NCBI GenBank assembly: GCA_030597775.1
Contig: JAUVRF010000147.1
Span: 1-5,461, forward strand
Length of the DNA stretch: 5,461 nucleotides
Direction: 5' to 3'
DNA from: Methanobacteriota archaeon
GTDB taxonomy: Archaea > Thermoplasmatota > DTKX01 > GCA-020343715
Shown here piece after piece: positions 1 through 5,461 of this stretch. The translations under genes were made by a program, and so were the position numbers. Below the pieces are notes generated by a model. It saw only the letters and a list, made by a program, of their open reading frames with translations, was not told the origin of the DNA and did no database searches. Within the stretch, counting starts at the first letter, position 1. Each line of letters starts with the position of its first letter.

Positions 1-825
1 GGCGTGCGCCACTTCTGGGACCTGGAGACCATGGACCGCGTGTACGGCCTTTACAACCTGATCCACGTCAGGTCCCTCGAGAGGGGCTACCAGGAGTCCG
101 CCCTCAAGCTCAAGGACGCCTGGGGTAGGAACGGGCTCAGCTGGGGCCACCACTTCGACGTCCCGGACCTTGACGATACCGCCATGGGCTACCGCGTCCT
201 GACCAGGGTGGGTCACGAGCCAGACCCCCACGTGTTCGATGGCTTCTGGCGCGGGACGTACTTCGTTACCTTCCAGGCCCACGACAGGGGGCAGCCTGGG
301 CCCAACATCCACGCCCTGGAGGCCCTTGCCCTCTCGTCCCATCCGGACAAGGACGCATACATCGATGCCACCCTCAGGTTCCTGCGCACCAAGATGATCG
401 ACGGGAACCACTTCGTCGACGAGTGGCACCTATCTCCCGCTTATCCAACATCACATGCGATATTCGCATTCCATCTCACTGAGGAGGCCCTGATGGAACG
501 CTGCGTGTCCTTTTTCCGTGACACTCAGAACGGAGACGGTTCTTGGGGCTTTATAGACAACGGCAACGGGTTAGGTACTCTTGAGGAATCTGCCTTCGCC
601 CTTCAGGGTCTCCTCTATTACAATCAACACGTGGAACGCATCGACATGGACCCCATCCGGCAGGGTGTGGAGTTCATCCTTGACAACTATCCGACCGCAC
701 GCCATCCCGAGATGTGGATGGCAAAGGTCCTCAACTCCCCCGAGAACATCATCGACGCCGCCATAAGCGGGGCCTTGATGATGTACCGGCAGGCGAGCGG
801 GACCACTTCCAACGGGTACAGCTGA
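1..825 (+). CDS. class II terpene (diterpene) cyclase, C-terminal part, 5'-truncated by window
   Basis: The reading frame is open from the first base, so the true start lies upstream. Counting from the GTG at position 4, the visible part has 273 residues. The motif DLDDTA at residues 55-60 (bases 166-183) is the DxDD catalytic acid of class II terpene cyclases, which protonate a terminal double bond of a prenyl diphosphate or squalene. Further family marks are DEWHLSPAYPT at 139-149, a QW-type repeat (QNGDGSWG, 175-182, then TLEESAFALQGL) and a C-terminal W-x-AKVLNSPENIIDAA block, so the 3' end looks intact. About 218 residues follow DxDD, closer to bacterial-type diterpene cyclases of about 500 residues than to squalene-hopene cyclases, so roughly 240 residues are probably missing upstream. 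No class I DDxxD motif is visible in this part. The likely substrate is geranylgeranyl diphosphate, giving a cyclic diphosphate for the next gene's product; this is inference. Squalene cyclase is the main alternative. GC drops across about bases 421-660. Confidence 0.88.
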   Translation, partial: GVRHFWDLETMDRVYGLYNLIHVRSLERGYQESALKLKDAWGRNGLSWGHHFDVPDLDDTAMGYRVLTRVGHEPDPHVFDGFWRGTYFVTFQAHDRGQPGPNIHALEALALSSHPDKDAYIDATLRFLRTKMIDGNHFVDEWHLSPAYPTSHAIFAFHLTEEALMERCVSFFRDTQNGDGSWGFIDNGNGLGTLEESAFALQGLLYYNQHVERIDMDPIRQGVEFILDNYPTARHPEMWMAKVLNSPENIIDAAISGALMMYRQASGTTSNGYS

Positions 826-844
826 CGATCACGGCATGAGATAT

Positions 845-851
845 GGGAGGG
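845..851 (+). promoter_or_regulatory. strong Shine-Dalgarno site of the Rv3378c-like gene
   Basis: GGGAGGG lies 4 nt before the ATG at 856 and 7 nt before the in-frame ATG at 859. It supports translation of this gene as the second cistron of the cyclase transcript. The spacing fits the second ATG at least as well as the first, so the protein may start one residue later. No TATA-like sequence is evident in the 30-nt gap, which agrees with an operon. Confidence 0.7.
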
Positions 852-855
852 ATAG

Positions 856-1803
856 ATGATGAAGAACGACGATGGCCCGATGGACATGCAGGACTTCCTG
901 CGCCTGTCCGACGATGAGGTCACCGGTATCGTGAAGGACAACGGAGCACCCACCAGCGTGTGCGTCGTGGACGATGCGACCCGGCGTACCGGTCAGGTGT
1001 TCTTCGGTCTGGACGTGTCGGATCCCAAGTTCATAAGCAAGCTCAACAGGAGGCTATCGCGCCCGTACCAGCGAATATTCTCCAGTTGCTTCAACCAGGG
1101 CGTCAGCACGCTGTTCGTTCCCGCGATGACGTACGGTTGCTACAGTCGGGGCGACGTGTACCATCACAAGATCATGGCCTTCGCGAAGGAGGTCTTCACG
1201 GGTGACTACTGGCTCGGTTACTTTCACGACGAGGACATCCGTTTGAGGTTCTACGGCGATTTCGATTTCCTCAAGGACCTGGGCTACGAGGACCTCTTCA
1301 CGGTCATGAAGGATATCGAGGACACCACCAAGCACGGGAAGCAGACCCTGTTCCTCGGCTTCGCCACCTCCACCCACCGGGAGGAGATGAGGACCCTCGT
1401 GAGCTATGCGAAGAAGCACGGTCTGGATGACTTCGAGAAGATCTGGAACAACCGCTTCAGCACCCTGGTCCAGGACTACTACGGCGAGATGGTCAAGAGC
1501 GTGGAGGTCTTCATAAGGCCCTGCGAGCTGCGCCTCTCGGAGACCATGCCCCCATTCTTGGGGGAGTACGCCGAGCTGTACTTCACCCCGGCCCCGGTGA
1601 CCGAGGTCAATCACAACTTCTATCGTAGGATCATCTACGATTTCCTCTACTCCCGCAGGAGGACCTTCGGTAGCCGCTCGTACCAGGAAAACCTGGGGCC
1701 CGAGGATCTGGAGAAGGCAAGGGAGGTTTACACTCGCTACGAGGACAAGGTCGTTGGCGTAGGCCAGCGCGTGGGTGGTTGGTGGATCTTCGACCTGGAT
1801 TGA
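856..1803 (+). CDS. cis-prenyltransferase-fold terpenoid enzyme, similar to tuberculosinyl adenosine/tuberculosinol synthase Rv3378c
   Basis: This 315-residue protein is complete. Compared with Rv3378c from memory, it shares the order FLxL near the N-terminus, an Asp followed by TRR (D40, R43, R44; Rv3378c has D34-G-T-R-R), a G-V/I-x-T segment, RFYGD (131-135), YYGEMV (208-213), RRIIYDFLY (257-265) and the C-terminal VVGVGQRVGGWWI (299-311). D40 corresponds to the catalytic Asp of undecaprenyl diphosphate synthase (UPPS, D26) and R44 to its diphosphate-binding Arg. It also keeps UPPS-like IRxxELRLS (220-228) and YAELYFT (238-244), whose Glu matches the Mg-binding E213 of UPPS. Rv3378c seems to have lost these. 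No signal peptide or TM segment is seen, so it should be cytoplasmic. Next to a class II cyclase, the likely role is to use the cyclic diphosphate, by transfer to a nucleophile such as a nucleoside or by hydrolysis. The acceptor cannot be read from the sequence. A true chain-elongating cis-prenyltransferase is the main alternative. Confidence 0.82.
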   Translation: MMKNDDGPMDMQDFLRLSDDEVTGIVKDNGAPTSVCVVDDATRRTGQVFFGLDVSDPKFISKLNRRLSRPYQRIFSSCFNQGVSTLFVPAMTYGCYSRGDVYHHKIMAFAKEVFTGDYWLGYFHDEDIRLRFYGDFDFLKDLGYEDLFTVMKDIEDTTKHGKQTLFLGFATSTHREEMRTLVSYAKKHGLDDFEKIWNNRFSTLVQDYYGEMVKSVEVFIRPCELRLSETMPPFLGEYAELYFTPAPVTEVNHNFYRRIIYDFLYSRRRTFGSRSYQENLGPEDLEKAREVYTRYEDKVVGVGQRVGGWWIFDLD

Positions 1804-1820
1804 GGCATCTCCCAACAACG

Positions 1821-1858
1821 GGTCAGGTCATAACAGGTTAGGTCGGTTATGATAGGTC
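1821..1858 (+). repeat. GGT-rich repeats with an inverted repeat
   Basis: Just after the terpenoid operon, GGT occurs six times in 38 bases (starts 1821, 1826, 1836, 1841, 1845, 1855), three of them as AGGTC. Inside it, TCATAAC (1828-1834) and GTTATGA (1846-1852) form a perfect 7-bp inverted repeat with an 11-nt loop, extended by one G-T wobble pair. It could be an operator, an mRNA 3' structure or a degraded repeat; nothing in the sequence decides between these. Confidence 0.45.
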
Positions 1859-1875
1859 GGGGGTCCACCACCCCC
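1859..1875 (+). terminator. GC-rich hairpin after the terpenoid operon, possible 3'-end structure
   Basis: GGGGGT (1859-1864) pairs with ACCCCC (1870-1875) around the 5-nt loop CCACC. It lies 56 nt after the stop codon of the Rv3378c-like gene and is followed by further C-rich sequence. Archaeal termination usually depends on U-rich tracts and none follows directly, so this is more safely a 3'-end stabilising structure than a proven terminator. Confidence 0.3.
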
Positions 1876-1947
1876 CACCCCTCGCATTCTCACGACATGC
1901 GACATACAGAAGTAAGGTTCTCTGAAGTAATAAAACAATAGATATGC

Positions 1948-1954
1948 ACATATA
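1948..1954 (+). promoter_or_regulatory. probable TATA element of the DUF835 membrane protein gene
   Basis: ACATATA stands in an AT-rich stretch (about 1913-1965) between GC-rich coding regions. With the usual archaeal distance of about 25 nt, transcription would begin near 1977, giving a short leader before the ATG codons at 2001, 2013 and 2022. A second AT-rich element, TAATAAAA (1928-1935), would instead place the transcript start at about the GTG at 1956. The choice decides the gene's start and is open. Confidence 0.4.
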
Positions 1955-2012
1955 GGTGTTTTTCCATAGTCTGAGAACGAGTAGGGAACATGCTTGCTCG
2001 ATGCATGATGGG

Positions 2013-4043
2013 ATGGTGAAGATGGGCGTACTATGGGTGCTTCCGCTAATAGCCCTCGTATCCACTGTCTTCCTGATATGGATAGTCTACTCCAGGGCCC
2101 GCATGAACCTGGCCGCGAGGCTTTGGATACTGATGATGTTCCTCTTCCTCCTGTGGACCGTGGGCGAGTTCGCACAGAAGTTCCTGGGGGCCGACCCGGC
2201 GGTGTTCAAGTGGACCGCCCTGGTCATCGTATTCGGGGACCTGTTCCCCGCCATCTTCTTGATATTCACGCTGGTCTTCCCCGTTCCCAACCAGTTCTTC
2301 ATGGCCCACCAGAAGGTGTTGACCATCCTCATCGTGGGTCCCAAGATGATCTCGATGATGATCACCTTCATCTTCGGGGAATTCAGTGCCTACGAGGGTT
2401 ACGAGGACGACATGGTCTACGGTTACGTCCCCCTCATCCTGATCCTCAAGCACCAGGTTTCCTCGATAGGCCTCTGGTACTTCTATCTCGGTCTGGCCCA
2501 TACCTTCATCCTCCTCTCCATGGGCGCCTCCGTCCTGCTCTGGAACTACATCAACAGCCCAAATGATTCCGCCAAGCGTGCCATCCCGATCATCCTGATC
2601 GGGTTCAGCACCTACCTCCTCATCGGGGGCCTCACGGGTTTCATCCTGCCCCTGATGGGTTACTTCCCGCCCGAGCTCATGAGCCTGGGCGTGCTGCTGA
2701 TGAACATAATCGTGGCCTACGGCCTCCTTCAGGACCAGGCCGTTCTCTTCTCGCCGACGACAGAGACAGACGAGACGAAGGACTACTCGGACACGTTGCA
2801 GATCGGTGACTTCTATCTCCGCTCCATCGATCAGGGGATCGACACGTTCACGGAGCTGGTCAGCCACGGGTACGAGGGTCTCTACGTCGGGGCCATCAAG
2901 CCCAACCTGGAGCTCACCAAGTTCAAGCGCACCCCCATCGTCATCATGACCGAGGCTGGCAAGGGCCTGCGGCAGTACGGGAACCTCCAGTACGTGCCCG
3001 CGGACGAGCTGAAGACCTTCAAGAACAGCATCTTCACCTTCGTGGCCTCGGCCAACAAGGGTATCATCTTCCTGGACAACATGGACGTCATCCTCGAGAA
3101 GGGATGGGCCCCCGCAGAGGAGTTCGTCGAGATGGGCCTCCAGATGCGCGACGCATCGGTCGTGAACACCATCTGGCTCTTCGGGACGCGGCTGAAGGAC
3201 GACAAGAAGATCACCAAGCTCCGCAACGTGATGGACTATCCGTTGGTCAAGAAGGCGATAGTGCTGGACAAGCTCAACAGGATCCTGAGGAAGATAGACG
3301 TGCCGAGGCACGAACTGGAGGAACAGCTGAAGCGGCTTGGAAGGGTCGAACCCATCTTCTACTACCTAGAGGTCGGTGAGGACGGGCTGGTCTACAACGG
3401 CGACATAGCCGATTTCGTAGGCCTCCTGGCGATGGACACCACCAACGTCATACGTCTGTTCGTCCAGCAGTTCCAGTCCAAGATACCGATGGATGCCTAC
3501 AAGGAAATCCTTCAAGAGCTGCACGAGTACGGGATTTCCCGCTTCGAGTTCCTGCTCCGGTCCGGCGACACGTACCTCATCGAGGAGGTCTTCGAGAACA
3601 AGGGCAGGACCTACGAGGTCTACCAGGACCTGCTGGAGAGGGATTTCGACGGCATCTGCATCACCCGCACCGAGCCGAACAAGCTGCGCCAGCGGTACCT
3701 CCTACCCCAGGAGACCGATATCTACTGGCTGACCCAGGACCGGAAGGAGGACCACGACATAAAGCCGGCCCCAGAGTACATCATGGTCCACATCAAGAAC
3801 TTCATCGAATCCCACAAGACCGAACCTGGCGTCCTCCTCCTGGACGGTCTGGAGTACCTGATCACCTTCCAGGGGGACCAGTTCGAATCCTACCTCAAGG
3901 TCATGCGCCGCATATCGGACCTGATATCCCAGTCCAAGATCATCATGCTCATACCCTACGACCCCGAGGCCCTGTCAGCAGAGCGCATCGCGATATTCCG
4001 GAGAAGCGGCATCGAGGTCATCACCAAGGACATGCTGACGTAG
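2013..4043 (+). CDS. seven-TM membrane protein with tandem DUF835 domains
   Basis: From the ATG at 2013 the protein has 676 residues. Seven hydrophobic segments lie near residues 5-25, 38-53, 67-89, 102-121, 152-180, 190-215 and 222-240, resembling the 7TM sensor module at the N-terminus of some histidine kinases. A cytoplasmic part follows. Residues about 265-393 look like a divergent DUF835 domain (GDFYL at the start, IIFLDNMDVIL at 351-361). Residues 394-516 are a charged, mostly helical linker of unknown family. Residues about 517-661 are a clear DUF835 domain, with GDTYLIEE, GICITRTEP and the signature LLLDGLEYLI at 608-617. No histidine kinase catalytic domain is present. DUF835 has no established biochemical role; a membrane signal-sensing function is inferred. 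Alternative starts are GTG 1956, ATG 2001 and ATG 2022. Codons before 2013 are unlike the rest of the gene (for example cat, agt, aga, agt), so the longer forms are less likely. Confidence 0.85.
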   Translation: MVKMGVLWVLPLIALVSTVFLIWIVYSRARMNLAARLWILMMFLFLLWTVGEFAQKFLGADPAVFKWTALVIVFGDLFPAIFLIFTLVFPVPNQFFMAHQKVLTILIVGPKMISMMITFIFGEFSAYEGYEDDMVYGYVPLILILKHQVSSIGLWYFYLGLAHTFILLSMGASVLLWNYINSPNDSAKRAIPIILIGFSTYLLIGGLTGFILPLMGYFPPELMSLGVLLMNIIVAYGLLQDQAVLFSPTTETDETKDYSDTLQIGDFYLRSIDQGIDTFTELVSHGYEGLYVGAIKPNLELTKFKRTPIVIMTEAGKGLRQYGNLQYVPADELKTFKNSIFTFVASANKGIIFLDNMDVILEKGWAPAEEFVEMGLQMRDASVVNTIWLFGTRLKDDKKITKLRNVMDYPLVKKAIVLDKLNRILRKIDVPRHELEEQLKRLGRVEPIFYYLEVGEDGLVYNGDIADFVGLLAMDTTNVIRLFVQQFQSKIPMDAYKEILQELHEYGISRFEFLLRSGDTYLIEEVFENKGRTYEVYQDLLERDFDGICITRTEPNKLRQRYLLPQETDIYWLTQDRKEDHDIKPAPEYIMVHIKNFIESHKTEPGVLLLDGLEYLITFQGDQFESYLKVMRRISDLISQSKIIMLIPYDPEALSAERIAIFRRSGIEVITKDMLT

Positions 4044-4054
4044 CGTAGAACGTC

Positions 4055-4078
4055 GATTATCGCCGAACTGTGATTATC
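4055..4078 (+). repeat. direct repeat GATTATC x2, possible regulator site
   Basis: GATTATC occurs at 4055-4061 and 4072-4078, 17 nt apart from start to start, in the spacer upstream of the TATA box at 4104. That distance and position would suit a regulator binding site for the promoter, but two 7-mers in AT-richer sequence can arise by chance. Confidence 0.25.
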
Positions 4079-4103
4079 AAACGTGTTAATTCAGGCCCTA
4101 CCG

Positions 4104-4111
4104 TTTATATA
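4104..4111 (+). promoter_or_regulatory. archaeal TATA box upstream of the hairpin region
   Basis: TTTATATA is the textbook archaeal TATA sequence and stands out in this GC-rich DNA. It is about 190 nt before the next start codon, which has its own TATA box at 4269, so it probably drives a separate transcript starting near 4130-4134. Confidence 0.6.
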
Positions 4112-4129
4112 GAGCAAAGGGGCAATCAC

Positions 4130-4274
4130 ATGATGCCCGGAAACGGGTAAACTCATTCTATATCCCCCCGGAGGCGGTTCGGCGCCGCGCAAGTGGCGCC
4201 GTCCGCTGATTGACTCGTCGAGGCCACGTGCCGTACGCTGGCACCCTTCAATGAACATGGCCAGGTACTTTTTT
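4130..4274 (+). ncRNA. candidate structured small RNA (three hairpins)
   Basis: The predicted transcript start falls at the foot of hairpin 1: ATGA (4130-4133) pairs with TCAT (4153-4156), and TGCCCG (4134-4139) pairs with CGGGTA (4144-4149) with one G-U pair, closed by the GNRA tetraloop GAAA (4140-4143), with a 3-nt bulge. Hairpin 2 has a perfect 7-bp stem CGGCGCC (4180-4186) / GGCGCCG (4195-4201) with an 8-nt loop, extended past a small internal loop by 4173-4177 / 4203-4207. Hairpin 3 is GTGCC (4228-4232) / GGCAC (4240-4244). A T6 run at 4269-4274 could end the RNA. No open frame of useful length covers the region; only a 6-codon frame (ATG 4130 to TAA 4148) begins at the predicted start. 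It does not fit tRNA, and I could not match it to C/D or H/ACA guide RNA. A long regulatory 5' leader of the lipoprotein gene is the main alternative. The 3' end is a guess. Confidence 0.35.
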
Positions 4275-4277
4275 ATA
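4269..4277 (+). promoter_or_regulatory. TATA box of the PKD lipoprotein gene
   Basis: TTTTTTATA has its centre about 26 nt before the ATG at 4300, so the transcript would start at or next to the start codon and be leaderless. The same T6 run may also terminate the upstream candidate RNA. Confidence 0.55.
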
Positions 4278-4299
4278 CGAGGGCGCAGTATTGAGGTCC

Positions 4300-5031
4300 A
4301 TGCAATGGCCGGCCAGAAAACTGACGAGCCTATTGATGGTACTGATCCTGATCCTGCTCACCTACACCGCAGGATGCCTCGAGGACGAGGGGGACGACGG
4401 CAACGGCGATGACGAGCCAAAGGAGGTTCTGGCCAACGCCGGGACCAACGTGGTCGGCGTGGTGGGGGAGCCAGTCACCTTCAATGCCTCCGCCTCATCA
4501 GGCCCCATCGTGAGGTACACCTGGGGTATCTCCGTCAACGCCAACTCCCCCAACATAACGGTCCTGGAGGGCGTGGAGGCCGACCACACCTTCGTCGAGG
4601 CCGGCAAGTACCTGGTAACCCTCACCGTTGTGGGCGACAAGGACCAGAACTCCTCGATAACCATACATGCCTTCATCGACCTCATCAAGAGCATAAGCGG
4701 GACGGTATCCCTGTCCGAGCGGAACGAGACCTACGAGTACACCATCGCCGACAATGTGCAGGCGGTAAGGCTGACGCTCACGTACGCCACGGGCACCCTC
4801 TTGAACCCGTACACCTTGGACATGGAGGTGTACACCGACGAGACCCAGCCGATAGTCACGACCGCGACCCAATTGCCTGATCAGGGCGACACCCAGGTCG
4901 AGGAGCTGGACCTCTCCGTGCCCGCCCTCTTGGACCACGGAGGGTTCCGCATCGTCGTGCACTGGACGACGGCGCCCACTTCTGAGGTGTCCTTCGAGAT
5001 CGATGTCGAGATCATGTACTCCGGCATCTGA
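4300..5031 (+). CDS. secreted lipoprotein with a PKD domain
   Basis: The protein has 243 residues from the ATG at 4300. I chose this ATG over the in-frame TTG at 4291 because of the TATA spacing. A signal sequence with K8 and a hydrophobic core (about 9-24) ends in the lipobox TAGC, with Cys26 as the probable lipidated residue. An acidic Asp/Glu/Gly linker (27-41), common in exported archaeal lipoproteins, follows. Residues about 45-127 read as a PKD domain (GEPVTFNASASS, then HTF-x3-GKYLVTLTV). Residues about 132-243 form a second beta-rich domain, perhaps of the PPC type, which I recognise only weakly. Four N-glycosylation sequons are present (N62, N85, N117, N142). No catalytic motif is visible. 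It should sit on the outer face of the membrane and act in adhesion, cell-surface structure or ligand binding; the exact role is unknown. A weak GAGGT (4293-4297) is only 2 nt from the ATG. Confidence 0.8.
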   Translation: MQWPARKLTSLLMVLILILLTYTAGCLEDEGDDGNGDDEPKEVLANAGTNVVGVVGEPVTFNASASSGPIVRYTWGISVNANSPNITVLEGVEADHTFVEAGKYLVTLTVVGDKDQNSSITIHAFIDLIKSISGTVSLSERNETYEYTIADNVQAVRLTLTYATGTLLNPYTLDMEVYTDETQPIVTTATQLPDQGDTQVEELDLSVPALLDHGGFRIVVHWTTAPTSEVSFEIDVEIMYSGI

Positions 5032-5077
5032 TGTGGACAGACATCACCACCAACGGAATGGCAGCTGGACAAAAGGG

Positions 5078-5084
5078 TTATAAT
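5078..5084 (+). promoter_or_regulatory. TATA box of the coiled-coil protein gene
   Basis: TTATAAT has its centre about 27 nt upstream of the GTG at 5108, again predicting a leaderless transcript. This spacing is a main reason for choosing the GTG as start, since no Shine-Dalgarno site precedes it. Confidence 0.55.
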
Positions 5085-5091
5085 CCCGAAC

Positions 5092-5104
5092 GCGCCTTTG
5101 GCGC
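5092..5104 (+). repeat. small inverted repeat between TATA box and start codon
   Basis: GCGCC (5092-5096) and GGCGC (5100-5104) form a 5-bp stem with loop TTT. It covers the region between the TATA box and the predicted transcript start, where a repressor could bind. It is short and GC-rich, so chance is a fair explanation. Confidence 0.25.
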
Positions 5105-5107
5105 CCC

Positions 5108-5461
5108 GTGCCCGCACGCAAGAAGACCAGAAGGTCTGAGACCGAGAGCGCAGAGCGCATCTTCAACGATCTCACCGATAAGCGTGACGATCAGAACCGC
5201 AAGGCCACCCAGCTCAGGGAGGAGCGGGACACCGTCCACCAGCAGAAGCGGGATCTCATCGAGCAGATGACCACCCTCAAGGCTGAGAGGGACGCCCTGA
5301 ACGCCGAGATGAGGAAGCACAAGGAACGGCGCAACGAGTACCAGAACAAGGGACGCACCCTCATCGAGCGGAAGAAGGCCGTATCCCGCCGTATGGACAA
5401 AGGCATGGGCACCTCCATCGAGGGTCTCAAGTTGGACATCCGCGAGCTGGAGATCCAGCAC
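5108..5461 (+). CDS. coiled-coil protein, COG1340-like, 3'-truncated by window
   Basis: The frame from GTG 5108 stays open to the last base, giving 118 residues. The N-terminus is basic (MPARKKTRR). From about residue 15 onward the sequence is highly charged and helical, with repeated Arg/Lys-Arg-Asp units (DKRDDQN, EERDTVH, QKRDLIE, AERDALN), typical of a long coiled coil. Near the end, a TSIEGLKLDIRELEIQH segment resembles the part of archaeal COG1340-type coiled-coil proteins where a Leu-Glu-x-x-Ile-Gln motif follows the first helix. No signal peptide or TM segment is present, so it should be cytoplasmic. The function of this family is not established; SMC-like or scaffold roles have only been guessed. 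It has its own promoter, 76 nt after the lipoprotein gene. Confidence 0.75.
   Translation, partial: MPARKKTRRSETESAERIFNDLTDKRDDQNRKATQLREERDTVHQQKRDLIEQMTTLKAERDALNAEMRKHKERRNEYQNKGRTLIERKKAVSRRMDKGMGTSIEGLKLDIRELEIQH

Noticed and set aside
1..825. Cyclase as a bifunctional class II/class I enzyme
   Set aside because: No DDxxD or NSE-type class I motif occurs in the visible part, and the protein ends soon after the class II C-terminal block. The missing N-terminal part could not be checked.
1054..1818. Antisense open frame (254 codons) opposite the Rv3378c-like gene
   Set aside because: Low-complexity Leu/Val/Glu composition, no promoter or motif, and the + strand gene is supported by family motifs.
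1828..2175. Antisense open frame (115 codons) across the spacer at 1804-2012
   Set aside because: It overlaps the start of the membrane protein gene, shows no protein family marks, and its composition follows the repeats and AT-rich promoter region.
2046..3311. Long antisense open frame (421 codons) within the DUF835 gene
   Set aside because: It is rich in Asp, Glu, His and Val from reading GC-rich codons backwards, has no recognisable motif and lies wholly under a well-supported gene.
4055..4078. CRISPR-like repeat
   Set aside because: Only two 7-base copies exist, with no further regularly spaced repeats.
4130..4244. tRNA or C/D guide RNA in the hairpin region
   Set aside because: No cloverleaf with a TTCRANY-type T loop can be built, and although ATGATG resembles box C and CTGA occurs at 4206-4209, the spacing is too long and no internal C'/D' boxes are seen.
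5031..5270. 79-codon + strand frame beginning at 5031
   Set aside because: It overlaps the coiled-coil gene in another frame and is Ser/Arg/Pro-rich, typical of an off-frame reading; the GTG 5108 frame has the better promoter spacing and a clear coiled-coil pattern.

Overview
The window looks like a high-GC archaeal chromosome, most likely a Thermoplasmatota-type euryarchaeon. The evidence is a DUF835 membrane protein, a PKD-domain lipoprotein with an archaeal-style lipobox and acidic linker, a coiled-coil protein resembling the archaeal COG1340 group, and TATA boxes (TTTATATA, TTTTTTATA, TTATAAT). Two of those TATA boxes lie about 26-27 nt before a start codon, as in leaderless archaeal genes. 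All genes run on the + strand. The taxonomic guess is inference; no rRNA or tRNA gene is present to confirm it.

Layout: (1) 1-825, the C-terminal part of a class II (protonation-initiated) terpene cyclase with a DLDD catalytic motif; its 5' end lies outside the window. (2) 856-1803, 30 nt downstream with a strong ribosome-binding site, a complete cis-prenyltransferase-fold protein that resembles Mycobacterium tuberculosis Rv3378c (tuberculosinyl adenosine / tuberculosinol synthase). (3) 1804-2012, a non-coding spacer with GGT-rich repeats, two hairpins and a probable promoter. (4) 2013-4043, a seven-TM protein with a divergent and a clear DUF835 domain. (5) 4044-4299, a non-coding spacer with its own TATA box followed by three GC-rich hairpins, a candidate small RNA. 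(6) 4300-5031, a PKD-containing secreted lipoprotein. (7) 5108-5461, the start of a coiled-coil protein running off the window.

The key point is the pair at 1-1803. In M. tuberculosis the adjacent genes Rv3377c (class II diterpene cyclase) and Rv3378c (prenyltransferase-fold enzyme) cyclise geranylgeranyl diphosphate and then move or hydrolyse the product. The same two protein types, apparently in one operon, imply a dedicated cyclic-terpenoid pathway in an archaeon, where geranylgeranyl diphosphate is already abundant for membrane lipids. The second enzyme also keeps canonical cis-prenyltransferase features that my recollection of Rv3378c lacks, so its chemistry may differ. The remaining genes look like independent units: a membrane signalling-type protein, a surface lipoprotein and a cytoplasmic coiled-coil protein.
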